NCBI GenBank assembly: GCA_009741485.1
Contig: CM019218.1
Location: forward strand, 43,384,681-43,448,680
DNA length: 64,000 nt
Source of the DNA: Malurus cyaneus samueli
Lineage: Eukaryota; Chordata; Aves; Passeriformes; Maluridae
Reading direction: 5' to 3'
Shown here: positions 24,923-38,400 of the stretch, one piece after another
How positions within the stretch are numbered: the first letter of the stretch is position 1
How the letters are laid out: every line of letters begins with the position of its first letter
Notes under the pieces: model-generated
What the model saw: only the letters and a program-made list of their open reading frames with translations
Told to the model about the DNA's origin: nothing
The model's database searches: none
Position numbers and translations under genes: made by a program

Positions 24923-27900
24923 ACATGCGTAGGCACTGAACAAACTGCAGGAATGATTGGCACCCATCAAAGACCACGAGTGCACGAACACACGCTTATC
25001 CCCTGCCTCTATGACCCTTATTCTTATTCCAGTAGCAACCCAGTTAGCACGGCACAGCATCCTGTCTGCAAGTCTCTCCTCTGAGTTCACTGAGATAAAA
25101 AAGCACCTTGCAATGTTAAAAATACAGGCAAAACAAAAGGGGCTTTTCTTTTTTCCCCTGGCTCCCTTCTGCTAGAGGGAGTTTGGGATTAGGGATCTGT
25201 TACTGAATGTATAATGCAGAGTGTTTTGTTTTAAACTGAAGCTGGTGGGGAGCCTGTTCACTTGTCATCTGTTTGAGCAGTTAAAGAAGTTGGGTAATTG
25301 TATTTTCTTTCAGAGAATGACGCTCCGCCTCCACTTTCCACCACATCCACAAGGAACACAGTTTGAGGTATTCCTAAAGGAGGAAATTAAACAGGAATCT
25401 TGAGTACATGATGTACCTGACAGAGGAACAAACCTGTCAAGTGTGCATAGTGCCTTTTGCTTTCTAAAGTTAGCATGATCAATTGAGGCATTTGGGCAAG
25501 CTATTAAAATAATTGGCCTTATTTTTCCACCCTACTTTTAATTTGAATTACAGCAGTCTGGCTCAAATGATTATTGTACCCAGACATTCTACCCACAGCC
25601 TTGTGTGTGCAAACTCACAGACACAGTCTACCATGCTCGTGTGCTAGGTCGGTCATACAGCAATAATTGTCCTTCATGAGCCCAGACCAGAGCTAGCTGG
25701 GAACCTGAAACATCAGATTCCCCCAGCCTGGATATTCTCTCTAGCAGAGCCACCTATGGCTGTGGTCTCTGTTAACTCCAGATGTGAACTGTGAGTCTGG
25801 TGAAGATTAGGTTTTCTGATCTGGAGCTGCAGGTTCTTTGGTCAGTCAAAACTTTCTTTTTTTTTTTCTGACTCACTGAAGGTTGATGAAAAATGCTGAA
25901 AAGCATTGGATTTTGATCTGACTTAAGCTAAAACCTTTAGACTGACTTCAATGAGCATTTCAGCCAGCTCTGTTCTGTGGCTAATTAATCAGGCTGAAGA
26001 AGTACAGGCTGAAACCTATCCCCATCTTTAGAGTGTAGTAAATATCAATGGACTGATCCATCCCAATTGAGAGATCTAGTCCATTCCTGTATATAGCAGG
26101 CAAACCATTTGAATGAAGACTTTGTTCAAAGATTAATTTTTTTTCTTAAACAACTGGATGGTGCCTTGTACCCCAGCACCACCTTTCTGTAAGAAGCATT
26201 TCCTAGCACTGCATAGCTTGGGTTTCCTAGCTCAGAAAAGCTGTGCAAGTTAATGGATATTTAACTGGTACAACTGAGAGCCAAGGAGTGGCACTGTCAT
26301 TTAGGGGATACAGGCTCTTCCTGTTTGTTTTGCATGCTTCTATCCAACATGAACATTTTGCTGATCATTTGTTAAGTATAAACCAGGCCTCACTCAGTCT
26401 ATTCCCTGCAGTTTGTGCTATTAAATAGTTGGCACAAATTTAGGGAAAATCTGGGAAGGCTCAGTCTCAGTGCAGTTTACTATTAATTCCAGAACTGTCA
26501 GATGGAGCTCGGTGTACTGTACTATGGGTTTGCTCTGCTGCTGTTAGAGCACATTGATCTCTGTAGCTGTCAGTTTTTAGGAATTTGAGCATTTCCTCTT
26601 TTACCAGGTGCTGTTTTTGAACTTGCTGCCTTGCCTTCTGGCATCCTGAGATGCTGTATCCACAGCTAGCATGAATTTAACACACTGGTCTGTTCATGAA
26701 GAGTGCTCCTTTAGCAATTGTTTTCCTTCCCCTGCTGTGGATGAGCACACCACACAGAGGAGACTCCAGAGCTTGAGTTTAAAATGGTGTTTCACGTCCA
26801 CCTCCAAGAGAATCTTTCAGGTGTGCCAATACTGAGAGTGCCCAAGCCCAGCTGCTACACAGTGACAAAACCTGCAGTCATAGCATGGTTGATTTTTCTC
26901 CAATGTGGGAGCAGAAATTGCTGCTTTGTCAGAACACCTGCTGTTCTTCAGCCCTGTGGTATAATGGAACATGTTGTGCTCAGCTGCAGGGGGAGGCAGC
27001 AGCAAAGGCTTTGTGTTGTGTGAGGGATAATGGAGTTGTTACCTTAATTTTCTACAAACCATAGGGAAGGTGAGACTGAGTTTAATCTTGAACTTGTGCA
27101 TCTGTTGCAGTCTCTCAGCTTGTAGCAATTGCTCAATAACATCTCTTTGATAACACCATGCATTGCATCTGGTAGAAATAGGGACTTTTAAAAGTGGTGA
27201 GAAATTCTGGGGTGCAGACTGGCTTTTTCAAGAATGCTTGGTGAAAACTCATTCAGGCCAACGAAATCATTGCCCTTTCTGGAAATCTGGCACTGGTGCT
27301 TCAGACTATGCTAAAATTAACACATCCAAAGTCTGGTTTTAGAACATTTTGGTAAGACAGGGGTGAATAGCTGTCAACACTCAAGAAGAAGAATCTGGCC
27401 TACGAAACAGGATCACTTGTTCCTGTTCCTGGCATATATACCACAGACACAAACATTCTTATATTGCAGCTCTCCCAAATACCTCCTCCTCTGTACACTG
27501 AGTAGGAAAGTTGTGAGGAAATGTCACTGGTGCAAGGTGTAATGCAACAGAATGCAGCTCTGTAGTTTTTTTCTGCTTTTGGATTTGCTTTTGGTCCAAG
27601 AAACAAGCATTGTTTATCATCTGTAAGTTTCAAATGCAAACATAGCTATGGGAACTAAGTGATAGCAAGATGTATAAACCTTCTTTCATCTCAAGTCTGT
27701 TTTAGAAGGAATTGGGGTGTGTATTTTAGCTTATTCCTCCAGTTCCTAGTAGCTTTTTGTATTCCTCTGTACAGCTCTATATATCATCTGTAACTGAGGC
27801 TAGAAGATCTAAAATGAAGAGGAATCACCAGAATATGCAAAAACCATCATAACAATTGTATCAGGAAATGGGGATTGTGTTACTAGTGTTCTTCATTGCA

Positions 27901-29327
27901 TCTGAAGCAGATTTTCTACAGTCATGATACAAACATATAGTTGTCTTACGAGAATTCCTAACAGATTACATTTTTACGGTGTTCTGGAAATCTGGTCACA
28001 CTGTCAGAAATCTGTCACCATGGATCCTTGTAATAGACTGGAGTTTACTACTGCTCTGTGGTCAAAAATCTGCTGTGCATTTCTAGTTCTCTGTGTGTGT
28101 AGACAGTCCAGCAGGAAAAACTTGTTGTCAATAGAGGGAAATTTCCCCCATCTGTAAAATACTTTTAACATAAAGTTCTTTTTTAGAGATCTTTCTTCTT
28201 ATATTTATTTCCTAATACCCTGAAATAAATCCCCTCAGTCTAATGTACTTATCTCTTTTCTTTGATGAATTTCCTCTCTTCACTTCTGCTCCCTCAGCTG
28301 TCCCTGAATTTCCTTCCTAAATCCCTTTTATCCTTTGCTAACCTCCTGTTGTCCCTCACTGTCCACTGCAGCACTTCCAAAGCAGAAAGGAAAGACGAAC
28401 AGAGTAAGAGAGTACTTACTATCCTCTAGGTATTACGGGTTCATTTTATCCTCATTTCCACCTCTTAAATCAATCCCTGATTTGTCAAATCCAGAAAATA
28501 AAAACATTGCCTTAAGAACAAATGGGTAAGATCGTTGGACACAGGACAGAGTGGCAGACAGCTGTTATCACAGTCATCTGGGGTCATGTTTTCACTTCCT
28601 TTTCCTCTAGGGGTGTAAGCTGGGAGTTTAGTAGCCACAGAGCAGCTTGGATTAGGAAGTAGTCTTGTGGAGATAGCTAAGAGTGCCACCCCCTTTCTGG
28701 GCAGCAGTGCAGTCAAACTGTAGATTTGGTTGCTCTATAGTACCAGAATATCCCCAATACAGGACAAGGTACCTGGGTCCTGCTCAGTAGACTAGCAGAA
28801 TAAAAAGATGTATTTCACAGGAACTGACCTGGAAATCCAGCAACTGGTAGAAACAGATCTAAATATTGCCTATAAGAGTAAAAAACACGCTCTGAAATCT
28901 GTTAATATCAAAACCTTCATTTCTGAAGATGAAAGGTGCCCTTGCCCCCCTTTATAGCTGTTCAAGGCTGATAGTGGTGAGGACACTTTTAGGAAAAAGC
29001 ACCACTTACCAGTGCCCGAGGACATGGCATCTGCTTGGTGCTGGGCAACAGCCACTTGCTGCTAGTGCACTGAGAGCATGTGTATTTCATTTTGCCATCT
29101 TGCTACCTGGCCCCTTTTCTTGGCAGACACCAATGATTTAGTGTTTCTGTGCATTTGTTTAGCTGCAGACACATCTCAATACAAATTGAGCCAGGGCTGA
29201 CTCTCAAATGTCAAGTCCAGGGTTGATGACATACTGCCTCAGGAAGAGAGGAGATATTAAGGATGAAGAAATCTAAGACAGACAGATTGTTAGAGTGTCC
29301 AGGAGTGAAATATTGGACAAATGTGCA
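24923..29327. other. Intronic DNA, mostly without recognised features
   Basis: No exon or RNA gene recognised. A T-run lies near 25857-25867. At about 25880-25965 there are TGACTTAAG and GACTTCAATG words that faintly resemble the palindromic relics elsewhere. A pyrimidine-rich stretch lies at about 28190-28340. Open frames lack domains. Confidence 0.5.
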
Positions 29328-29552
29328 GAATCATAGAAACAAGGGTTGCAAGGGACCTCTGAGGGTTTGTGCAGTCCATCCTCCCACTCAAACAAGGGCA
29401 GCTGTTGCCATGGGTCATCTGTAGCTTTGTCTATCTTGGTTTTGAAAACCTTAAGGGACTGAGATTCATCAGCTTCTGTGGACAGTCTGTTTCAGTGCTG
29501 CATTACACTCCTAGAGGTTTAATTCATCCCTAATGTCTAACCTGAACCCCAC
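29328..29552 (-). mobile_element. CR1 LINE 3' end, minus strand
   Basis: On the + strand it opens with 'AGAATCATAGAAACAAGGGT' and 'GCAAGGGACCTCTGAGG', the reverse complement of the CR1 3' terminus (GGTCCCTT..., then ATTCTATGATTCT). It continues with '..CTCAAACAAGGGCAGCT', 'TTGGTTTTGAAAACCTTAAG', 'GACTGAGATTCATCAGCTTC' and 'CAGTCTGTTTCAGTGCTGCA', the reversed counterparts of the CR1 3' UTR and the last codons of ORF2. It keeps only about 225 bp because of 5' truncation, and is diverged and non-functional. Confidence 0.85.
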
Positions 29553-32500
29553 TGCAGATGTGAAGAGAGAGACTGGCCAGCTATCATGGCTGTTGCCTTC
29601 AGTAATAAATAGACTGTGTCAGTCATCAAATAAAGATTTTGAGCAATTTTTTAAAAAATCTATAGGAGCTGAAAGAAGAAATACTACCTTGGAGCTGCAG
29701 AGAGAGTATTGAATGTTGCAGCCTTATGGTAGAAACAACTAATCAATGAAATTAAGAGTCATATCACAAAAATATAGTATGAAAAGGGTCAGCAATATCA
29801 AAATTGATGAGTAAAACTGAGACTTAGCAGTCCAGCATACAAAGAATGGGGGTCTCAACAGCTGAACATAAGCACAGCAAGAAGTGGGTTTAGGACTGAT
29901 TCAAAGGCTATTTTACTGAGGGGAATGAGGCTTAAGTAGCCTAAAGGAAGTCATGGTAATGATCACATTTCATTTTTGGTCTGAATACCAACAAGAGAGC
30001 AACCACATTAGCAGGCAATGGAGGAATGCTGTCTTAGAGCCTGCCTGGAGACTTGAGAGAACTGATATCTGAGAGAAGGTAACACTGAAAGTAAGACAAC
30101 AAATGGCACTGGGCTGGAATAAAGGACATAACAACATGAATTTCTCTGATTTAAGTATTAGATACAAATCAAATTTTAGATCGACAAGTTCTGTAAGTAT
30201 AGTTTGAGGAACAACTAGCAGGCACTAGATGAAATAATTAACATATTGACATACCTTCACTGCACTGCTAAAGAGGTCTTAGCTATTTCTGACTCTTTCA
30301 TTTCTCACTCTCAAATTGCTGGTTCTCACAGAGGCTTGACCTCCATCATCTATCATCTCTCCAGCTGTCCCTTTCATTACAGTTTCTATTTATCTTCCAC
30401 TTGTTTACCAGGTGCAGATCATTAGAAATGCTTGATTTCTCTCCCCTTATTTTTACACATTCTTTGAATGGCAATACCATTGATATAATTGCTATAACTG
30501 TCTGCTGCTACTGCAAATACAGTTTTCTTTTCCTGTTTTGATTCTGAGTCCTCTATGTGCTGCTCCTTAGATTACCCCACACCTATCCTTCTTTACAACT
30601 ACAGTAGCTGTAGTATCCTCAGACCTTTAGCTGTCAGATACTAATACTCACATATCTGCCTTAGAAACTTTCATTCATCTTTTTTTAGAAACTTTTTAAA
30701 CTTACACAAAACTAGGGGCTGTGTACATCCTTAACCTGAAATAAATGCCACAATCCTGCCATCATTGTCTAATGATCTGATATCAGCTCTCTGACCTTCA
30801 GTAGGACAGAATGCAGAATTTAACACAGCCTGATTTAAATAAAGTGCTGTAAACAGCCAGTCAGAATCACCAGGTCCTTTATTTGCATATGCAGATATGA
30901 TTTTTTAAAGTTACAATGTCTCAGCTAGGGCACATCAACATTTCAGGCATTATTCTTGCAGTCAGGACTACAAATGCCTAGACCTGTAGCACACAATGGG
31001 AGATATGGGACAGCCCAGCAGATTTAAAAAATTCAGGGCATAGCAAAAATAGTTATGTCTTGATAGATTTAATACATATATAGACATTTAGATAACCTGA
31101 GCTTAAATCCTATACTTAATCCTTTTAGAAATTAAGAGTGTGTTTCAGGATTTTATAGGCCAGGCATGTTCCTGGGAATATGTTTCAATGAATTAGTTTT
31201 CCTTATGAGATTCAGGAAGCTAATGATGTAGTAGTTGAAAGAAGAGGATTGCTCCTGCATGCAATACATCAGAATGTATTGGTGCTGGATGGGAATTTTT
31301 TAATGGATTTAGTAGATGATATAGAACAGGTACTTATTGTCTGGTGAACACGTGGCATATGACGTAGTTCTGCTACTCGTCATGAAAATAACTTTCATTC
31401 ATTTTCAATCAAGACTTCTGTGACTCAAAATATATATAAACCATACCAGTGTAATCTCAGAGTTACAAGAGGATTCTACTCCTGTTAGATTCAGCAGAAC
31501 TGCAGCTAATTTCTGCAGTTCTTTTTATGCAATGTCATCCCTGAGATAAAGCTCCAAGGCTCCCTGATCCTCTTGCTATGATAAATAATTTTTTCTGACC
31601 CATGGGCATTTTCACTCCACCCTTTTTATGCATTTTCCAAGCCATAACCTCCTTCTTCTCAAACAGATGATTTGATTTTAGTTCATTTTATTTTTAAGTG
31701 ATTTCCTGGGGATGGGAGGGATTTCCGTGCGCGCAGAGCAACTGTTAAACTGAATCCTCATTATAGTAACATCAAGTGGCTGGTTTAAACTGCTGACCAC
31801 CCATCTGAGTCATTATGCTAAATGTTCTTTGCTCCTGGGCACCTCCCTCTCTGTGCATGCCACAGTGATGTGAGAAGGCACACAGAGGTTCCTGTGGGAT
31901 CTTGACGTCTCACCCAAAGCACCAAAGGGCATGGACTGTATGGCTTTGTAAGTTAATCTCTTCCCACAGACTTGAATTTACCCGATGGGTCTGCTGGTAG
32001 TGCAGACATAAAAATACACAGACAAAAAAAACTGGAGTAGAACTGGAATAAGTTGTAATTAGTTGTTTGTAAATGTGTACATATACTTTAGAAATTGCAC
32101 CTTTGAAAAAGCAGTGTGGGGGTAGCATGGTCTATAAATTGATTCCTAAAATGTACTGCAGCATAAAACATGCACAGTACAATATACCTGATGCTACCTA
32201 TATGGCTTCAGTTCCTAAGGAGGATGTGTGGCTTCTTGGTGAAAAACCAACTTTGGAGGCAGCAAAGATCAGAGGGGCTGTTGTCCTTCAGCCAGTGATA
32301 GCTCCAAAATCTAAGGTGGCCCGTTTTTCCTGTTTGTGCAGCAATTTGCCTCTCATTCCCCTTTGCACATGTCCAGATAAGTGTAGCACTTGCTCTGGGA
32401 TGTGTGCTGGCCATCTGCTGTGAGGTATGTGTAAATATGTGCATACAATGCTTTCAGCGTGGCTGCCTTGTTTGGGTTCTTGTTAAGTACAGAATCTGAG

Positions 32501-35396
32501 AGGACACCACAGGGGTACAGATCCATCAGCTCCTGAACATATTAGGCAACAGTCTGAGTGGATTCCCAGCACCTTCTGGGAATTAGCTTCACAGAATAAG
32601 CTAGCTGAAAAGATATTTATCCTCAAAAGTTTACTAAAAAACTCAAGGGAAAACAGACTTTGTGGCAGATGTTTTTCTCCCCTCCACTGCTCTGTTTTCA
32701 CTTTGTACTTCAACTCTTTCTTACCCTCAATTAACCAGTTCTTGATACCTGCCCGACTTCGCAAAATCAACCACTTAATCACAGATAAAGGCTGAACTTT
32801 CTTCTTCCTGGAACAGTTTAGCCTCTGAACCTTAGGTTCTGTGTGTCTTTCTCTTCTCCAGCTTTTGCATGTCCCGAGTCCCGCAATCAATTTTGTTTTA
32901 AATATCTGCAAGTTTAGCGCATTTCTGTTCTATATTATTCCCTATGATGATGAATTAGCATGAGTGGAAAATGGGGTGAGCTTTCTGTTTTCATATTAGG
33001 AGTCCTAGGCTGCAGCATTATAAGGTGTTGCTTTAGGAAACTTGGAGCTGCAGGTGGGGGGAGACCATGCAGGTTCTGGCTTTGAAGTAGGATGAGACTA
33101 TTTTTTGCTTTGATTTTGGAGAGCAAGATGCCAGACAAGTTGAAATAGCTTTATTGCAGCATTCATATATCCAAAAGAAACAATGGGGAAAAGACAGGGA
33201 AAAATCTGTTCCCTGCCTCACCTTGGGCTCTAGTTCTAGTTTCATAACACATCCACAGCTCATTTCCATGATTTTCCTTTTCATTCACCTTCCAACACAA
33301 GTTGAACAAATGATATACTTAACTGACAGACTGTTTCATCCCTTTCTGCTAACCTTACTCTTTTTTTTGTGCAAATAACAGATCAGACTTTCCAAGTAGT
33401 TCTTCATGTCACAACAGTGTCAGATATAGTGTGAGTGACTAATTGGACTATCAGAAGCCTTTTTTCCTGTTTGGGCTTCATGTGGCAATCCCATCTCAGC
33501 TAAGCCTCCCAGTGTTGTGGAGAACGATTCCCTTGGGAGGTTTCATTAGTATTTATTTTCCTGCAGTGAATTTTCTTTTATTTGTGGCTTTCTCTCCTCA
33601 TTTACTAAACTGCAACCTCTACCCTCTTCCATTCTGTAGTATCCTGAGGCTCTGTTTCTGCACAGTGTTAAGCACCTTGGGAAGTCTGTGCTGTGGATGT
33701 TTTCTGTCAAAGCCAGCCAACAGCTGAGTAACTGCAGGTTGCATAACTCACAGTCTGGCCCGATGCATCTTTTCATCAGAAAACAAAACAAAGCAGATGC
33801 CACAAACAGGTCATTGTTTTATGATCTGCAGAGCTTCCTGCTGTCTGCAGCTACGCTTTGTGTTACTGCAGGACAGTGCTCTCTGTTTCAGAGGAGTCCT
33901 GAGCTTGAGCTGGACAAGGAGCAGTGTGCTGGGAGACATTAGCCTCGAACTTGGGAGATCTCAAAGCTGTTACTTCTCAGGTACTTCCTGCCTTTTTACT
34001 GAGCCTGAAACATGTTGAGATGGGAATTCAGGAGTTTCAGGCAGAATTCTGTGGATACATGGGAAGTATATATAGTGTTGAGACTTCTTCTCCACAGGCT
34101 CTTCTATTATTCTGGCAAAGCACTTACAACGAGGAGTTAGCAAGAGTAGCTTGGTAGAATCAAACTATAACCAGTGTGGCCTTTTCCTCCTTTTGTATAC
34201 TGACGTGAGGTTATAACCATGTTTTCCTATCACTCAGTTGCTTTGGGGTCTTGAAAGCTGGGCTAAGCACGCTTTGCCAAAATGAGAAGAGTAGGCTTGG
34301 TGTTGATGTATAATGATTCATCGAAGCAGAGCAGTGACCAGCTTTCCTATTCCAACTCTCCTGTTGTGTATGAATTTCAGAGGCAGGGCTCAATAAAGCT
34401 CTTATTTATGTACAATGTTCATAGAGTTTGCCATTTGATTTAGGGATCTCCTGGGCAACTCATCTGCAATACAGGCTCTTATTTGCAGGGTTTATCACTA
34501 AGTCAGAAGGCAGCTTCTCTCCAAAAAGAGACTGTCTGTGACCTTGAGTGCACTTGCGTTTGTTAGAGGCTTGTGTTGGTTTCCTGAGGACCTGGAAGAG
34601 CCAATTTGGCAGTATGATTCTGCTTCTAAATGTGTCTGTAAAAACCAACTTTAGGTTTTCCTGTTTGTTGGTTTGTTTTCTTTTTCTCCATGACTTGTGG
34701 ATCAAATATGTCCAAGCTTGCAAGCAAGAAAAAGGATTTTCTGTTTGCTAGTTTCAGAAACTCACTTATTTGGTAGAGATATCTGGAGGTAAAGCTTCAC
34801 CCCTGAAGGTTGTTGTTTAGGAACCAAAGCAGGTATTACTCCTTCTGTCATGGCTGTGCTTACTCTGCAAGGATGATAGGAGTGTTTAAACCTTGCTTGT
34901 GTCATTTGGCTACGCAGAATTGTCTACGAATGCTCAACAGGGAGCAAGAGGAGGTTCTTTTAAAGCTGTGCCAGCCGCACTGTGAAAATGCTTACGCAAT
35001 ACCAGCTCAGCAGTGCTGTTGGGAATAGAGCCTTGCTCGTTGCTCTCACCCTGCGCCAGGCAAGCTGAACCAGTGAAAATTGTGTTTTCATGCTGTCACT
35101 GCATCGACGGTGGGGACTTCTGTGGCTGCAGTTTTTTTTAGCTCTGTGTTGTCATGCCACTGTCTGATATAGCCATGTTGGCAGTCCCCTGAAGTGCAGC
35201 CACTTTTCTCGCTGTATGGATGCTTTTAAGCTAACCTATTACGGAAAGGCATTGCCTACCCCCTTGGAGCAGGAGACATCTTTCCTGATTTTCCTCAGAG
35301 TACCAGAATTGCTTCATTTGAGAAAAGGATAATCAAAATAAGATACTGCATGATAATCAGAAAATTTGTTCCTGCCAATGCAATGCATTATTAAAG
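29553..35396. other. Intronic DNA, no gene recognised
   Basis: Long AT-rich stretch. Pyrimidine-rich DNA occupies roughly 30280-30680. A perfect hairpin lies at 31262-31281. The minus-strand frame at 32483-32911 (142 codons) has no recognisable domain. Nothing resembling a kinase exon or a structured RNA was seen. Confidence 0.5.
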
Positions 35397-35408
35397 AAAA
35401 AAAAAAAA
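35397..35408 (+). repeat. Poly(A) run, 12 bp
   Basis: Twelve A residues follow a TTAAAG context. The upstream sequence shows no retrogene or LINE, so this is listed only as a mononucleotide tract. Confidence 0.9.
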
Positions 35409-38400
35409 GGCTAGAGAGAAAGAGAAAACAGAGCAGTTTATCTCCCTGCACCATGCAGGGGAATTCAGAGCAAGAGAACTGTGTATTTGGGTCAGCTGAG
35501 TCCTAAAGGAGAATTCTCATGCAGTATTTTCAACCCATTTTCATCTATGGCTGTTGAAGATGCCAAACCTTAAAGGGGCAAATATTAATAAGAAATGATC
35601 CTATAGTTGTGAACTGCCTGTTCTGTTGCTGCTGCTATAATTTGAAAGGAAATCAAAAGAGCGGCTAGGGCATATCTGCATGATGCAATTCAGGGTCATG
35701 CAGAGACACCTGAATTAGCTCTGAATGTGGCCATGTGGGGACAGAAACATGACAGTCATATCAGGGCAGCACTCAGCTTGGGCTCATTAGGCAGCTTGTT
35801 TGGAGCTAGCTGAGACATCTCTGCCCAGCATGAAAATTTCTTAGTTGTCCTCCAAATGAGCTTAGGCTCTATCTAGGCCTGCCACTCAGTAACATTCTGA
35901 GGAAGTCTTGCCCCTGATCTCAGTGGACTTCAGAACAGACCTGGACATCATTTCAGAAAGGTGTGCTTCAGTAGGGTTATGCTTATGGTGTTCTGAGCAC
36001 CTCTTCTACATGGTGTTCTGCAGGGTCAGGAGATCAAAAGAACTCACAGGGGACAGTGGGAATGGTCAAATACAATAAAACATCGCACTGAAAAACCTAA
36101 CATTAGTGAGAAAAGTGTTTAGCATGAAATAATGTTCTGGGATATTCTGTGCAGAGACCAAAGTCAAATGTTCATTCCCCAAACATCTTCATGTGACTCC
36201 TGTTATTCCTGCTTCACTGCAGTAACTTCTGTTTTGATGCTTTTGCTTGTCTTTGTCCCAAGCAATTTACACTTGCCCAGGATGCCCTCCACTCTACCAC
36301 TGCCAGGATCAGTTAAGCTTGGATAAGTCTTGTCCAGATCCAAGTTTTTCCTCTAAACTAGGAGATCAAGAGAGAAGGAGGCTTGCCCATATCTGTGCTT
36401 TGAAATGACCACTTTTTATAGTAAGCCTGAACCTGACCCCTTCCCCCCTGACCCTCCATCAAGAATATAAGTATTTTAAAGAAACAATCAAATCTTTTTA
36501 CAGAAATAATTAAAACTTTATTTTACTGTGTGAGGGTACTGAAGAACAAATTTACTGCTGAATTTAGAGTGAATTTTCTAAAACTTGTGTGTTGTACATC
36601 AATTAGACAGTCCAGCCTGTGTCTGTGTTTCTTCCTTCTTTTAAGATTCAGGGATAAGAAAGGATGTTTGAGAAGATCTCTCTGATGTCCAGATCATGAG
36701 ATCTTAAACCAGGCAGATTTTTAAAGAGGTGTAAAACTCTTATGGTGTTTTAATGTCCTAGGTACAAAGTGGCCCAGAAAAATTTGATTTGTTTACAGAA
36801 AATCCTTTATAGTAGTACAACATGAATACTTGCGCTTTTCTACTCAGAAATTGCTGTAGTCAGTCTAAGCTTTTGGTATAGACTGTAGTTGTACCTCCTC
36901 CTGAAGGTCTCCCACGGTTGCTATTGCAGATATATTTAATCACCTGGACTTAAAATTGGCTATGCTGTGTCCTTTGCTTGGTGATTTATTCCTCATCTTT
37001 GTTTTCACAGTGTCTGAGGGGCAGCATTGTGCTTTGTCTGCTTTGCCAGGTAGCCTAACATAAAGTGAACATGAAGCAGCTGTGAACTAGTGCTGGACAC
37101 TGTAACAGTGGAATTAGGAGTAATGCATGTGTGTGAACTGCTTGCGATTAATATCAAGTGTGTCTTTTTTTAGCAAGAAGCTGTCATCTTCAAAGTCCCC
37201 CCCCCACTTCATCTTGCTCATTAATTTTAATTTTTTTCCACTCTTCCTGTTAAAAATGAATACTTAATGAGTGCTTCTGCTATTTAAAATGCCTCAAATT
37301 CCCTCCGTAATGATGCCTCTCCATCAAACTGAAAACACGTTCTTTGTAAACAAAAAACAAGACCTTGTGGCATGCAATTTGCATACCTTCTGTGGCATCT
37401 TTTAATTTATAGTATTGAAATTTATTTTTAATTTCTTTCTCTCTTTTTCATTCTGGCTGTGCTATGTGTACACATAATGTTGATGGTTAGTTGTCATTTA
37501 TTTTTTTACTTTGCCTCTGTTGAAAAACTGTTCCTATAAAAGCAGCATTTGTAGTCCCTCTGTTTCAGAAGTTTGAATAAAGTTTAACTTGTTATCAGAT
37601 AATGATTCTTCTCTAGCGCCTGTGTTTTGCCGTCATTTTGAGCTATGGAAATGTATTTCAATAATTACTTTTGGTATTTTAAAAATCCGTTCCTGTGCTT
37701 GGACAGAAGTTTTAATCCCATTGACATATGCAGGAATAAATTAGTTAGCCAGTAAGTTCAGATCTGACTGATACCAGAACAAGTTTTGCAGTACTCAGCT
37801 TTCTATGTGAGTACATGCAAAGAAAAATCGGTCCCCTTGTACTAAATCTGATATCTTTGGATTAACCACAATAGCCAGGAGCTGTAGCGTGGAAGCAGAA
37901 GGCAAAGCTTGCGATGAGAATCCAGCAGTGTATGGACACCTTTCCATGCAAGTGGACGTTATAGTAAGTGCAAAGGTGCACTGTCAGTTCCTAAACTGTG
38001 TATGTGTTATGGCAGAGGGCCCATATGGTGGTGGTCCCTCACTGTTCTGGGCCAGTGCTGACAGCAAAAAGAAATAAATACACTGAAGGTAGAAACTCCT
38101 TCTACGGAGCCCTGTACTCCCTCTGTTCCTATCTTTGTGCCATCTCAGGTGGCACTGTGCTTTTTTCCTCTCTCTACACTTTTTTCCTCTCCACACAAGT
38201 TGTTGAGTGCTACATTTCAGTCACACAGTCCAAAAAATACCTTCTTCAATGAGGTCTCAGATTGGGGGTTCAAATACAGTATTCATTTGTAAAAATGCTC
38301 TGCTCCAACACAGACTCACAGTGTTGCCTCCTTAAATGGGTCATTTGTCCTCAAATCTTCAAGGGTAACTAATCTTGTGAGACACCAACGTATTGCATAG

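Noticed and set aside
32483..32911. 142-codon minus-strand open frame
   Set aside because: No domain, signal peptide, splice pattern or polyadenylation signal. The length is possible by chance in 64 kb.
35397..35408. Poly(A) run as the tail of a processed pseudogene
   Set aside because: No upstream coding remnant or flanking target duplication was recognised. The same holds for 53213-53228.
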